From NCBI RefSeq assembly GCF_004146235.1, contig NZ_SELO01000002.1, positions 186,001 through 250,000 of the forward strand: a stretch of DNA of 64,000 nucleotides. The letters run 5' to 3'. Each line of letters begins with the position of its first letter. Positions within the stretch are counted from its first letter, which is position 1. This DNA is from Tropicimonas sp. IMCC6043. GTDB taxonomy: Bacteria > Pseudomonadota > Alphaproteobacteria > Rhodobacterales > Rhodobacteraceae. A model generated the notes under the pieces. That model was not told the DNA's origin. It made no database searches and saw nothing but the letters and a program-made list of their open reading frames with translations. Positions 43,967 through 55,637 of the stretch are shown here, in pieces. The translations under genes were made by a program, and so were the position numbers.

Positions 43967-44914
43967 GTGCACGACATTCTCACGATCACCCTCAATCCCG
44001 CCCTCGACATGAACACGGAAGCCGAAAAGGTCATTCCGGATGTGAAGCTGCGCTGCACCGAGCCGATGGTGGATCCAGGCGGCGGCGGCATCAATGTGGC
44101 ACGCGCCATCAACCACATGGGCGGCAATGCCTCTGCGATCGTCGCCATCGGCGGCCATAACGGCAACCGGCTGCTGGAGCTGCTGATGGCCGAGGGAATT
44201 GCCACCATGCCGATCCCGTCGCCGGGCGAGACTCGCGCCAGCGTCGTGGTGAATTGCAAGACGACCGGCCAGCAATACCGTTTCATGCTGCCTGGCCCGC
44301 CCTGGCGGGACGAGCACGTGCAGAAGGCGATCCAGACCACCGCAGCCCATACGCCGAAGGACGGGCTGGTGATCTTCTCGGGTAGCCAGCCGCCGGGCGT
44401 GCCGCTGGATTTCGAAGAATCGCTCTCCGAAGCCATCCGCGGTGCCGGTGCGCGGCTCATCGTCGACACGTCTGGCGCGGCGCTGCGCCAGATCGTCGAG
44501 GATCACAAGTCCCCGCCCTTCCTTTTGCGCGCGGATGACGAGGAGGCCGAGGGGCTGGCGGGGCAAAAGCTCGAGACACCCGCCGACACCGCCGCCTTCG
44601 CATGCTCGCTGATCGAACAGGGCGTGGCGGAAAACATCATCTTTGCCCGGGGCGCCGAAGGTTCGGTGCTGACAACGCCCGAGGGGTCCTGGCTGGCCAC
44701 GGCCGCCAAGGTGAAAGTCGTCTCCAAGGTCGGTGCAGGCGACAGCTACGTGGGTGGACTGACCCTCAGCCTCGCGCGCGGCAGCACGATCCAGGAGGCT
44801 GCCCGCTGGGGCGCGGCGGCGGCATCGGCAGCCGTGACAACCGTGGCCACCGAACTCTGCCGGGGAGAGGACGTCGAGCGTCTGCTGCCCGAATGCAAGC
44901 TGATCCAGCTCTGA
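43967..44914 (+). CDS. PfkB-family hexose kinase (1-phosphofructokinase type)
   Basis: A 315-residue ribokinase-fold sugar kinase. The start ILTITLNPALDMNTEAEKV and the GGGGINVARAINHMGG motif are typical of the FruK/PfkB (1-phosphofructokinase, 6-phosphofructokinase II, tagatose-6-phosphate kinase) branch, and the catalytic signature is VSKVGAGDSYVGG. GTG at 43967 is chosen because of GAGGT eight bases before it. No PTS gene is near, so a 6-phosphofructokinase role is as likely as fructose-1-phosphate. The ArsC gene begins 10 bases later. Confidence 0.87.
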   Translation: MHDILTITLNPALDMNTEAEKVIPDVKLRCTEPMVDPGGGGINVARAINHMGGNASAIVAIGGHNGNRLLELLMAEGIATMPIPSPGETRASVVVNCKTTGQQYRFMLPGPPWRDEHVQKAIQTTAAHTPKDGLVIFSGSQPPGVPLDFEESLSEAIRGAGARLIVDTSGAALRQIVEDHKSPPFLLRADDEEAEGLAGQKLETPADTAAFACSLIEQGVAENIIFARGAEGSVLTTPEGSWLATAAKVKVVSKVGAGDSYVGGLTLSLARGSTIQEAARWGAAAASAAVTTVATELCRGEDVERLLPECKLIQL

Positions 44915-44924
44915 GGCCGGCCCG

Positions 44925-45353
44925 ATGGGCGTCACGATCTGGCACAACCCGGCCTGCAGCAAGTCGCGCGACGTGCTGCGGGTCATCGAGGCCGCCGGCT
45001 ACGAGCCGGAGATCATCCACTACATGAAGGTTGGCTGGAAGCGCGAGCCGCTGGCAGCGCTGATTGCCGAGGCCGGGCACAGTCCGCGAAGCATCCTGCG
45101 CCACGAGCGCGGCCCGGCGCGCGAGCTGGGCCTGCTCGAAGAGGGCGTGACCGACGATCAGATTCTCGACGCGATGGTCGCTCACCCGGTTCTGGTCGAA
45201 CGCCCGATCGTGCGCGGCGACAAGGGCACGGCGCTCTGCCGTCCGGTCGGCACTGTCCTCGACCTGCTCGAGCACTGGCCGGAGGGGCCGTTCCTGCGCA
45301 ACAACGGCAAGATGTTGATCGACGCCCAAGGCGTGCCGGTTCCCGGAGTCTGA
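44925..45353 (+). CDS. arsC: Glutaredoxin-linked arsenate reductase
   Basis: A 142-residue ArsC of the glutaredoxin/Spx-like fold. Catalytic Cys11 lies in HNPACSKSR, and the downstream substrate arginine in HPVLVERPIV is present. It would reduce arsenate to arsenite. No arsB, acr3 or arsR is nearby, and it follows a sugar kinase in an apparent operon, so a housekeeping or different reductase role cannot be excluded. Confidence 0.9.
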   Translation: MGVTIWHNPACSKSRDVLRVIEAAGYEPEIIHYMKVGWKREPLAALIAEAGHSPRSILRHERGPARELGLLEEGVTDDQILDAMVAHPVLVERPIVRGDKGTALCRPVGTVLDLLEHWPEGPFLRNNGKMLIDAQGVPVPGV

Positions 45354-45474
45354 ACGAAGGCCCTGATAGCCCTGCGGCCAGAGTGGGATCAGGTACCGTG
45401 CCATCGCTCGGTCATGGCACCAAACCGACTGCGCTTATGTCGCCTTCCCGTCCGGGATGGCAACCGCCGGAGGC

Positions 45475-47136
45475 TCACCCTTCGAACCGGTCGCGCCAGC
45501 GATTGACGATCGGGTAGCGGCGGTCCAGCCAGAACGCGCGTCGGGTGAGTCGCGCGCCGGGCGCCGACTGGAATCGCTTGTATTCGGACATGTAGAGCAG
45601 CTGCTCGACCTTGCGGACCTGCTCGATGTCGAAGCCTTCGTCGGCGATCTCGCCGATGCTCGCCTCCTCGTCGACCAGCATCTCCAGGATCCGGTCGAGA
45701 ACCGGATAGGGCGGCAGCGAATCCTCGTCCTTCTGGTCTTCCCGCAGCTCCGCCGAAGGGGGTTTCTCGATTACCCGCGGCGGAATGACCTCGCCTTCCG
45801 GCCCCTTCATCCAGGGGCGGTGATTGGCGTTGCGCCAGCGGCAAGTTTCGAAGACCCGCATCTTGTAAAGATCCTTGATCGGGTTGTAGCCGCCGGCCAT
45901 GTCGCCGTAGATCGTGGCATACCCCACCGCAACCTCGGACTTGTTGCCGGTGGTCAGAAGCATCTCGCCGAACTTGTTGGAGAGCGCCATCAGCAGCAGG
46001 CCGCGGAGGCGGGACTGGATGTTTTCCTCGGTGATGTCCGGCTCGGCACCCTCGAACAGCGGCGCGAGCGCCTCGGTGACGGCGGCGCGAGGGCCGGAGA
46101 TCGGCAGCGTGTCGAGCCGGCAGCCGAGCGCCGTCGCCACCCCGGCCGCGTCCTCGAGCGAGTCGGGCGAGGTGTATTCGGACGGCAGCATCACGCAGCG
46201 CACGTTCTCGGGACCGATGGCGTCGGCGGCAATGACGGCCACCAGCGCGGAATCAACGCCGCCCGAGAGACCGAGCAGCACCTTGGCGAATCCGGTCTTG
46301 CGCAGGTAGTCCCGCAACGCCTCCACCATGACGCGGTAATCCTGCTCCCAGTCGTCGGGCACATGCGCCATCTCGCCGGGTTCGGCCAGCCATCCTCCCT
46401 CGTCCTCGACGAAATCGACATGCGCGATGGCCTCGTCGAAGAGCGGCATCTGCATCACCAGCTGCCCATGCGGGTTCAGCACGAAGGAACCGCCGTCGAA
46501 AACCTGGTCGTCCTGCCCGCCGGCCATGTTGAGATAGACCAGCGGCAGGCCGGTCTCGACCACGCGGGACACCATATGCGTCAGCCGCATCTCCCGCTTT
46601 CCGCGGAAATAGGGTGAGCCGTTCGGCACCAGCAGCAGATCGGCGCCGGTCTCGGCCAGGGTCTCGCAGACATCGGGATGCCAGGCATCCTCGCAGATCG
46701 GGACGCCGAGGCGGAGCGGGCCAATGCCGGTCGGCCCGTTGATCTCGCCACTGGAGAAGTGGCGCATCTCGTCGAAGACGTTGAAATTCGGCAGGTGGTG
46801 CTTGACGACCAGCGCGGCGAGCTTCCCGCCACGGAGCATGGCGTAGGTGTTGAAGAGCTCTGCGCCCTCGAACCAGGGCAGACCGATCCCGAGCGCCGGA
46901 CCGTCGGCGCAATCAGCGGCGAGCTGTTCCATCACACGCTGGCAGTCGGCTACGAAGGCCGGCTTCATCACGAGGTCCTGGCACTGGTATCCGGCAAGGA
47001 ACATCTCCGGCAGCGCCACCATGTCGGCCCCCGCCGCGCGCCCCGCCTCCCAGGCTTTCCTCGCCTTTTCGGCATTGCCGCGCAGGTCGCCCACGGTCGG
47101 GTTCAACTGTGCCAGCGTCAGGCGGAAACGGGTCAT
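45475..47136 (-). CDS. nadE: Glutamine-dependent NAD+ synthase
   Basis: A 553-residue two-domain NadE. The N-terminal nitrilase-type amidase has the catalytic triad Glu44 (ALPEMFLAGY), Lys112 (VKHHLPNFNVFDE) and Cys148 (GVPICEDAW). The C-terminal synthetase has the PP-loop SGGVDS at 291-296. It converts deamido-NAD+ to NAD+ using glutamine nitrogen. A much longer open frame runs upstream across the MORN gene but its protein is a strand shadow. The gene is convergent with arsC. Confidence 0.95.
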   Translation of the reverse strand: MTRFRLTLAQLNPTVGDLRGNAEKARKAWEAGRAAGADMVALPEMFLAGYQCQDLVMKPAFVADCQRVMEQLAADCADGPALGIGLPWFEGAELFNTYAMLRGGKLAALVVKHHLPNFNVFDEMRHFSSGEINGPTGIGPLRLGVPICEDAWHPDVCETLAETGADLLLVPNGSPYFRGKREMRLTHMVSRVVETGLPLVYLNMAGGQDDQVFDGGSFVLNPHGQLVMQMPLFDEAIAHVDFVEDEGGWLAEPGEMAHVPDDWEQDYRVMVEALRDYLRKTGFAKVLLGLSGGVDSALVAVIAADAIGPENVRCVMLPSEYTSPDSLEDAAGVATALGCRLDTLPISGPRAAVTEALAPLFEGAEPDITEENIQSRLRGLLLMALSNKFGEMLLTTGNKSEVAVGYATIYGDMAGGYNPIKDLYKMRVFETCRWRNANHRPWMKGPEGEVIPPRVIEKPPSAELREDQKDEDSLPPYPVLDRILEMLVDEEASIGEIADEGFDIEQVRKVEQLLYMSEYKRFQSAPGARLTRRAFWLDRRYPIVNRWRDRFEG

Positions 47137-47319
47137 GGGCGGGCTCCTTGACGGCACCCCGGGGAGCGGGGCCGCGGCCGTCTTATCAGAACGGACGGCG
47201 CATGGAAGCGCCGAGCGCCCCCGTTCACGGCAAAAGGCGTTGCTCCTCATGGGGGCTGGAAGTAGGGTTTCCTCCCGAACGACCGGGGCAGAATACTCGG
47301 TCGCACGAGCGGAGCAGAC

Positions 47320-48801
47320 ATGACCCGACAGGCGAAATCCATTCTGACGGCCGCAGCGCTGGCGTTTCTCGCCGCCGGCCAGGCGGTGGCACAGACGGCC
47401 CCGATCCAGACAAAGCAATACGAGAATGGCGGCGTCTACGAGGGCACGTTCAAGAACGGGCTGCAACATGGCAAGGGCAGCTACCGGCTTCCCAACGGCT
47501 ACGAATATGTCGGCGACTGGGTCGAGGGAGAGATCCTCGGACGAGGCGTGGCGCGGTTTCCGGACGGATCGGTCTATGAGGGCAGCTTTGCCCGCGGCAA
47601 GCCGCACGGCTTCGGCAAGATCACCTTCGCGGACGGCTCGACCTACGAAGGCGAATGGGTCGAGAACGAGATGACCGGACAGGGGATCGCCCAATATGCC
47701 AATGGCGTGCGCTACGAGGGTGGCTTCCTGAGCGCGCTGCACGACGGACAGGGAACACTGACCGGGCCAGACGGCTACCGTTACGAGGGCCAGTGGGTGG
47801 CCGGGGTCAAGGAAGGCAAGGGCAAGATCACCTACCCGGACGGAACGGTCTATGACGGCAACATGAGCCGTGGGCAGCGCTCCGGCCAGGGGACGCTCGT
47901 CAAGCCGGACGGCTTTACCTATGACGGCGCCTGGAAGGGCGGCCAGATCAACGGACTGGGCAAGCTCACCCAGCCGTCTGGCGAGGTCTATGAAGGGCTT
48001 CTCGTCAACGGCCGCCGGCATGGCCACGGCAAGGCGACCTACCCCAACGGCGATGTCTACGAGGGCGCCTTTGTCGACGACAAGCGCGAGGGCGAGGGCA
48101 CGTTCACCGGCGCGGATGGCTTCGTCTACGAGGGCGAGTGGGTCGATGGGCGCATGGAGGGAGAGGGCAAGGTCACCTATCCCGACGGCTCGGTCTATAT
48201 CGGCGAGGTTCAGGACAACATGGCCCATGGCACGGGCAAGATCACCTATCCGAACGGCAACACCTATGACGGCGACTGGGTCGAGAACGTCATGGACGGC
48301 GAGGGTGTCGCGACCTATTCGGACGGCGCGGTCTATCGCGGCGGGTTCAAGGACGCGAAATACGACGGCCAGGGAACGATGACCTATCCCGACGGCTATC
48401 GCTACGAAGGCGAATGGGCGGGCGGCCTGCGCAACGGCGACGGCAAGGCCAGCTATACCGACGGGTCGACCTATATCGGCGGCTTCAAGGACGGCCAGCG
48501 CAGCGGCCAGGGCACGCTCTCCACGCCGGCTGGCTTCAGCTATACCGGCGAATGGGCGGCCGGCGAGATCGACGGGATGGGCGTTGCGACTTATGTCAAC
48601 GGCGACATCTACGAAGGCATGTTCCGCAAGGGCGTGCCGCAGGGCGAGGGCGTGATGCGATACGCCAGCGGCGAGGAGAAGGCGGGGCGGTGGGACGAGG
48701 GCCAACTCGTTGAGGAAACCCCGCCCGAACCGGAGCCCGAACCCGATGCGGAGGCCGGCGCGGAGCCGGCAACCGAGGCGGAGAGCGCCCCGGCAGAATA
48801 G
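47320..48801 (+). CDS. Exported MORN-repeat protein
   Basis: A 493-residue protein. A signal peptide (MTRQAKSILTAAALAFLAAGQAVAQ) directs export to the periplasm; no lipobox is seen. Residues 38-451 are 18 tandem MORN repeats of exactly 23 residues each, of the form YEGxWxxGxxxGxGxxxYPDG, with a 19th partial copy. The C-terminal 42 residues are acidic and Pro/Glu/Ala-rich. MORN arrays form long beta-sheet rods and can bind membranes or proteins; the role here is unknown. It lies 163 bases upstream of mreB on the same strand. Confidence 0.88.
   Translation: MTRQAKSILTAAALAFLAAGQAVAQTAPIQTKQYENGGVYEGTFKNGLQHGKGSYRLPNGYEYVGDWVEGEILGRGVARFPDGSVYEGSFARGKPHGFGKITFADGSTYEGEWVENEMTGQGIAQYANGVRYEGGFLSALHDGQGTLTGPDGYRYEGQWVAGVKEGKGKITYPDGTVYDGNMSRGQRSGQGTLVKPDGFTYDGAWKGGQINGLGKLTQPSGEVYEGLLVNGRRHGHGKATYPNGDVYEGAFVDDKREGEGTFTGADGFVYEGEWVDGRMEGEGKVTYPDGSVYIGEVQDNMAHGTGKITYPNGNTYDGDWVENVMDGEGVATYSDGAVYRGGFKDAKYDGQGTMTYPDGYRYEGEWAGGLRNGDGKASYTDGSTYIGGFKDGQRSGQGTLSTPAGFSYTGEWAAGEIDGMGVATYVNGDIYEGMFRKGVPQGEGVMRYASGEEKAGRWDEGQLVEETPPEPEPEPDAEAGAEPATEAESAPAE
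47431..48672 (+). repeat. Array of 18 in-frame 69-base repeats (MORN)
   Basis: Eighteen consecutive units of 69 bases without a single length change encode the 23-residue MORN repeats. The units differ in sequence but keep the YEG, G-x-G and YPDG-type codons, so the array is old rather than freshly expanded. Confidence 0.85.
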
Positions 48802-48892
48802 CCCCGCCGTCGAACCCGGTGAGGCGGACAGGCGGAGGAATGCCTATCGGCGAGTCATTGACCCTTCCACACCGAACGGGCCACGACTATAA

Positions 48893-50002
<1,110 letters not shown>

Positions 50003-50054
50003 TCCGGTTCCCGGCCCCTGACCCCGGCCGGCCGGCTGGCAGGAGCAAGGCCGC

Positions 50055-50999
50055 TTGGCACAGAGAAGCAACCATTCAGACCTGGACTATGTCCGCCCCG
50101 TTCGCCGGATCCTGGTCGGCGGGCTGGTGCTCTTCTGTCTTGCCGTCTTCCTGATCTGGCGGATCGACAGCCCTCGGGTCGAGCGTTTCCGTGCCAATCT
50201 CATCGACCGTGTGGTGCCGAGCTTCGAGTGGGCGTCGGTGCCCCTCACGCATTTCGCCGGCATGATCGAGAACTTCCAGTCCTACCAGCGGATCTACCAG
50301 CAGAACCAGGATCTGCGCCGCGAGTTGCAGCAGATGAAGGCCTGGAAGGAGGCCGCTGTGCAACTCGAGCAGCAGAACGCCAAGCTTCTCGCGCTCAACA
50401 ATGTGCGGCTCGACCCCAAGCTCACCTCCGTCTCCGGCGTGGTGATCGCCGATTCCGGCTCGCCCTTCCGCCAGTCGCTGCTGCTGAATGTCGGCCGGCG
50501 CGACGGGATCATGGACGGCTGGGCCGTGATGGACGGGCTCGGCCTCGTTGGCCGGATCTCGGGCGTGGGAGAGAACACCGCGCGGGTGATCCTTCTGACC
50601 GATGCCGCGAGCCGTCTGCCCGTCACCATCCAGCCATCCGGACAACGCGCCATCCTCGCGGGGGACAACACCGCCGCCCCCGTTCTCGACTTCGTCGAGG
50701 ATCTCGATGCGCTTAAGCCGGGCGACAGCGTGGTCAGCTCCGGTGACGGCGGTCTCTTCCCGGCGGGGATGGTGGTCGGCCAGCTCGCGCTCGGGCCGGA
50801 CGGGCGTTTCCGGGTCTGGCTCGCGGCCGACTACCAACGGCTTGAGTTCCTGCGCGTGCTGCGCAGCCACGAGGGCGAGGTGATCGGCGAGGCCGGCGGC
50901 CTGATCGTGCCACCGCAACCCGCGCTCGATCCCGAGACATCCGCCACCGTGGAAGCGGGCGGCGAGACGCAGCCCGAGGCCGAAGCGGGGGACGGCTGA
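50055..50999 (+). CDS. mreC: Rod-shape determining protein MreC
   Basis: A 314-residue bitopic membrane protein. One membrane segment (about residues 20-38, ILVGGLVLFCLAVFLIW) is followed by a coiled coil (YQRIYQQNQDLRRELQQMKA) and the paired beta-barrel domain with VVIADSGSPFRQSLLLNVG. It links MreB to the wall-synthesis enzymes. The start is TTG at 50055, supported by AGGAG nine bases upstream. An acidic tail ends the protein. Neither mreD nor the pbp2-rodA pair follows; the next gene is the convergent ppsA. Confidence 0.93.
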   Translation: MAQRSNHSDLDYVRPVRRILVGGLVLFCLAVFLIWRIDSPRVERFRANLIDRVVPSFEWASVPLTHFAGMIENFQSYQRIYQQNQDLRRELQQMKAWKEAAVQLEQQNAKLLALNNVRLDPKLTSVSGVVIADSGSPFRQSLLLNVGRRDGIMDGWAVMDGLGLVGRISGVGENTARVILLTDAASRLPVTIQPSGQRAILAGDNTAAPVLDFVEDLDALKPGDSVVSSGDGGLFPAGMVVGQLALGPDGRFRVWLAADYQRLEFLRVLRSHEGEVIGEAGGLIVPPQPALDPETSATVEAGGETQPEAEAGDG

Positions 51000-51190
51000 T
51001 CGCATTGCGGGTTCGTGAGGGTTCGTCGGGCGCCTGATCCCCAAGCTCGACAAAGCCACCCGCGCGCAACCGCGGCAGGACGCGCCAGGATCCCTTCGAC
51101 CCAAGGGGGACTGCGCCCCTCAGGACCTCGAAACGGCAGTTTCACGCTTCAAACGGAGCACCGACCCGAAAAGCGGGAGATATCCCGATC

Positions 51191-53575
51191 TCATCCGCAC
51201 TCGGCTGCCAGGACATTTTTCTTCACCGCGACGAAGCTGTCCGGCGTCACCGAGATCGAATCGATCCCGGCGGCGACCAGCAGCCGGGCGAAGCCCGGAT
51301 CGTTGCTCGGCGCCTGACCGCAGAGGCCGATCTTGGCCCCTGCCGCCCGCGCCTTGGCGATCACCGTCTCGATCATCCAGAGCACCGCCGGGTCGCGTTC
51401 CCGGAAGAGATAGGCGAGGCCCTCGCTGTCGCGGTCGATCCCGAGGGTGAGCTGGGTGAGGTCGTTGGAGCCGATGGAGAAGCCGTCGAAGCGCTTGGCG
51501 AATTCCTCCGCCATGATGACGTTCGAGGGGATCTCGCACATCACATAGACCTCGAGGCCGTTCTCGCCCCGGACGAGCCCGTTCTCGGCGATCACTTCGA
51601 GCACCCGGTCGGCCTCCTCCGGCGAGCGGCAGAAGGGGATCATGACCACCACATTGTCGAAGCCCATCTCCTCGCGCAGCTTCTTGATTGCGAGGCATTC
51701 CAGCGCGAAGCCGTCGCGATACTTGTCGGAATAGTAGCGCGACGCGCCGCGGAACCCGATCATCGGGTTTTCCTCCGCGGGTTCGAACTGCGCGCCGCCG
51801 AGCAGCGCTGCATATTCGTTCGTCTTGAAGTCACTCATCCGGACGATGCAGGGGTTCGGATACCAGGGCGCGGCGATCGAGGAGAGACCCATGGCGAGCT
51901 TCTCGATGAAGAAGTCCTTCCGCTCGTCATAACCGCGCGTGAGGTCGTCTATGGCCGCCTTGTCCTCGTCCGACTTGAGCTCGTCGTAGCGGGTCAATGC
52001 CAGCGGGTGCACCTTGATCTCGTTGCTGACGACGAATTCCATTCGAGCGAGGCCAACGCCGTCCGTCGGCAGCCGCCACCAGCGCATCGCCGCGCCGGGG
52101 TTGGCGAGGTTCAGCATCACCTTGGTGCGGGTGGCGGGCACCTCGTCGAGCACGGTCTCCTCGACCGCGATTTCGGCGGCACCTGAATAGACAGTGCCGC
52201 GGTCGCCCTCGGCACAGTTCACCGTCACCATCTGGCCGTCGTGCAGCACGTGAGTGGCGACACCAGTGCCGACGATCGCCGGCAGGCCGAGCTCGCGGCT
52301 GACGATGGCGGCATGCGAGGTGCGCCCGCCGTGGTCGGTGATGATGGCGCTGGCGCGCTTCATGATCGGCACCCAGTCGGGGTCGGTGATCCCGGTGACA
52401 AGGATTGCGCCGTCGACGAAGCGGCCGATATCGGCAGCCGAGTGGATCAGACACACCTCGCCCGAGGCGACCGACATGCCGACGCTCAGACCCTCAAGCA
52501 GCTTCTCGCCCGCCTTCTTCATGCTGTAGGTCTTGAACGTCGCGCTGCCCTTGCGGGACTGGACCGTCTCGGGGCGGGCCTGAACGATGTAGAGATCGCC
52601 CGTCCCGCCATCGCGGGCCCATTCCATATCCATCGCCTGACCATAGTGATCCTCGATGGTGCAGGCCATGCGCGCGAGTTCCACGATCTCGGCATCGGAA
52701 AGGACGAAATGTCCCCGCTCCTTCACCGACGTGGCCACGTTGCGGGTTTTCTGCCCGCCGCCCCGGCCGTAGATCATCTTGATCTCCTTGGCGCCGAGCG
52801 ACTTCTTCAGGATCGGCGAGATGCCGGCGCGGCCGAGGAATGGCTTGTAGACCTGGTATTCATCCGGATCGACCGCGCCCTGGACCACGTTCTCTCCCAG
52901 CCCCCAGGCAGCATTGATCAGCACCACCTTGTCGAAGCCCGACTCGGTGTCGATCGAGAACATCACGCCGGAGCCGCCGGTGTCGGACCGCACCATGAGC
53001 TGCACGCCGATCGAGAGCGCAACCGCGAGGTGGTCGAAGCCCTTGATCGCGCGGTAGGAGATCGCCCGGTCAGTGAAGAGCGAGGCGAAGCAATGCCGGC
53101 AGGCACGCAGCAACTCCTCTTCGCCGCGGACGTTCAGGAAGGTTTCCTGCTGGCCGGCGAAGCTGGCATCAGGCAGGTCCTCGGCAGTGGCACTGGAGCG
53201 CACCGCAACCGAGGCGTCCGCGACCCCCGCGCGCTCGCCAAGCGCCCGGTAGGCGGCGCGGATCTCCGCCTCTATATCCTCCGGCCAGCGGCCCGCGCGA
53301 ATCTCGGCACGGATGCTCTTGCCGGCTTCCTGCAAGGTCATGCGTTCACGCTGGAGATCGTCGAGGCGCTCGGAGAGGACCTCCGTGAGCTCGTTCTCCC
53401 GAATGAACCGGCGGAAAGCGTGGGAAGTTGTGGCGAAGCCGGGCGGAACTCGGATGCCCGCGGCCCCGAGATTGCGGACCATCTCGCCCAGCGAGGCGTT
53501 CTTGCCGCCGACGCGCGCAACGTCGTCGCGGCCCAAGTCTTCTAACCAGATGAGATTTTCGGTGTTCGCGGTCAT
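51191..53575 (-). CDS. ppsA: Phosphoenolpyruvate synthase
   Basis: A 794-residue pyruvate, water dikinase, converting pyruvate and ATP to PEP, AMP and phosphate. The N-terminal ATP-grasp domain opens VGGKNASLGEMVRNL; the swivelling domain carries the phosphorylated His421 in GGRTSHAAIV, the same number as in E. coli PpsA; the C-terminal PEP domain has the GLCGQAPSNDP active Cys region. It supports growth on C2/C3 substrates and fits the acetate and pyruvate genes next door. Confidence 0.96.
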   Translation of the reverse strand: MTANTENLIWLEDLGRDDVARVGGKNASLGEMVRNLGAAGIRVPPGFATTSHAFRRFIRENELTEVLSERLDDLQRERMTLQEAGKSIRAEIRAGRWPEDIEAEIRAAYRALGERAGVADASVAVRSSATAEDLPDASFAGQQETFLNVRGEEELLRACRHCFASLFTDRAISYRAIKGFDHLAVALSIGVQLMVRSDTGGSGVMFSIDTESGFDKVVLINAAWGLGENVVQGAVDPDEYQVYKPFLGRAGISPILKKSLGAKEIKMIYGRGGGQKTRNVATSVKERGHFVLSDAEIVELARMACTIEDHYGQAMDMEWARDGGTGDLYIVQARPETVQSRKGSATFKTYSMKKAGEKLLEGLSVGMSVASGEVCLIHSAADIGRFVDGAILVTGITDPDWVPIMKRASAIITDHGGRTSHAAIVSRELGLPAIVGTGVATHVLHDGQMVTVNCAEGDRGTVYSGAAEIAVEETVLDEVPATRTKVMLNLANPGAAMRWWRLPTDGVGLARMEFVVSNEIKVHPLALTRYDELKSDEDKAAIDDLTRGYDERKDFFIEKLAMGLSSIAAPWYPNPCIVRMSDFKTNEYAALLGGAQFEPAEENPMIGFRGASRYYSDKYRDGFALECLAIKKLREEMGFDNVVVMIPFCRSPEEADRVLEVIAENGLVRGENGLEVYVMCEIPSNVIMAEEFAKRFDGFSIGSNDLTQLTLGIDRDSEGLAYLFRERDPAVLWMIETVIAKARAAGAKIGLCGQAPSNDPGFARLLVAAGIDSISVTPDSFVAVKKNVLAAECG

Positions 53576-53894
53576 CGTCCTTCCCTCCCGAAGATCGACG
53601 CGGAAATGGCGGATATACTATATCACCAAGGGACCGATACCGCGTTGATCGTTGTCATGTTCCAAGGGCGTCTGGCGCTTGGACCGGACTCCGGCCGGAC
53701 GGCGGCATGATGCGTTATTCTGGGGTCTACGGGATCCTGGCAGCGCTCGCGTTTCGAACCCTGGATGGGCCGGACATGGGCTTGAACAGGCCTCGGATAC
53801 GGGCCCCTGCCAGATTGAATCCGGTACAGCGTTGACGTGTGTCATGGCGGAAAATCGTCGTTCCTGAGACAATGCCGAGCGGGAGGAATCCGAC
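53576..53894. other. Divergent promoter region of ppsA and acs
   Basis: About 320 bases between two divergent operons. No gene is recognised. It contains the palindrome at 53612-53624 close to ppsA and a short imperfect hairpin near 53661-53681 (CCAAGGGC/GCGCTTGG). Confidence 0.5.
53612..53624. promoter_or_regulatory. Palindrome GATATA-C-TATATC upstream of ppsA
   Basis: A perfect inverted repeat with a single central base, 37 bases before the ppsA start. On the minus strand it also includes TATAGT, a plausible -10 hexamer, so it could be an operator lying on the promoter. Confidence 0.45.

Positions 53895-55633
<1,739 letters not shown>

Positions 55634-55637
<4 letters not shown>

Noticed and set aside
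45398-45420. Stem-loop GTGCCAT/ATGGCAC between arsC and nadE
   Set aside because: Seven pairs with a nine-base loop and no T run; may help end transcription but is too weak to call a terminator.
47137-48705. Long minus-strand open frame upstream of nadE, opposite the MORN gene
   Set aside because: Its repeats simply mirror the 69-base MORN units on the other strand; the translation is low-complexity and nadE has a proper start at 47136.
53751-53775. T-loop-like GTTTCGAACCC
   Set aside because: The flanking bases do not pair as a T stem on either strand and no other tRNA arms are present.
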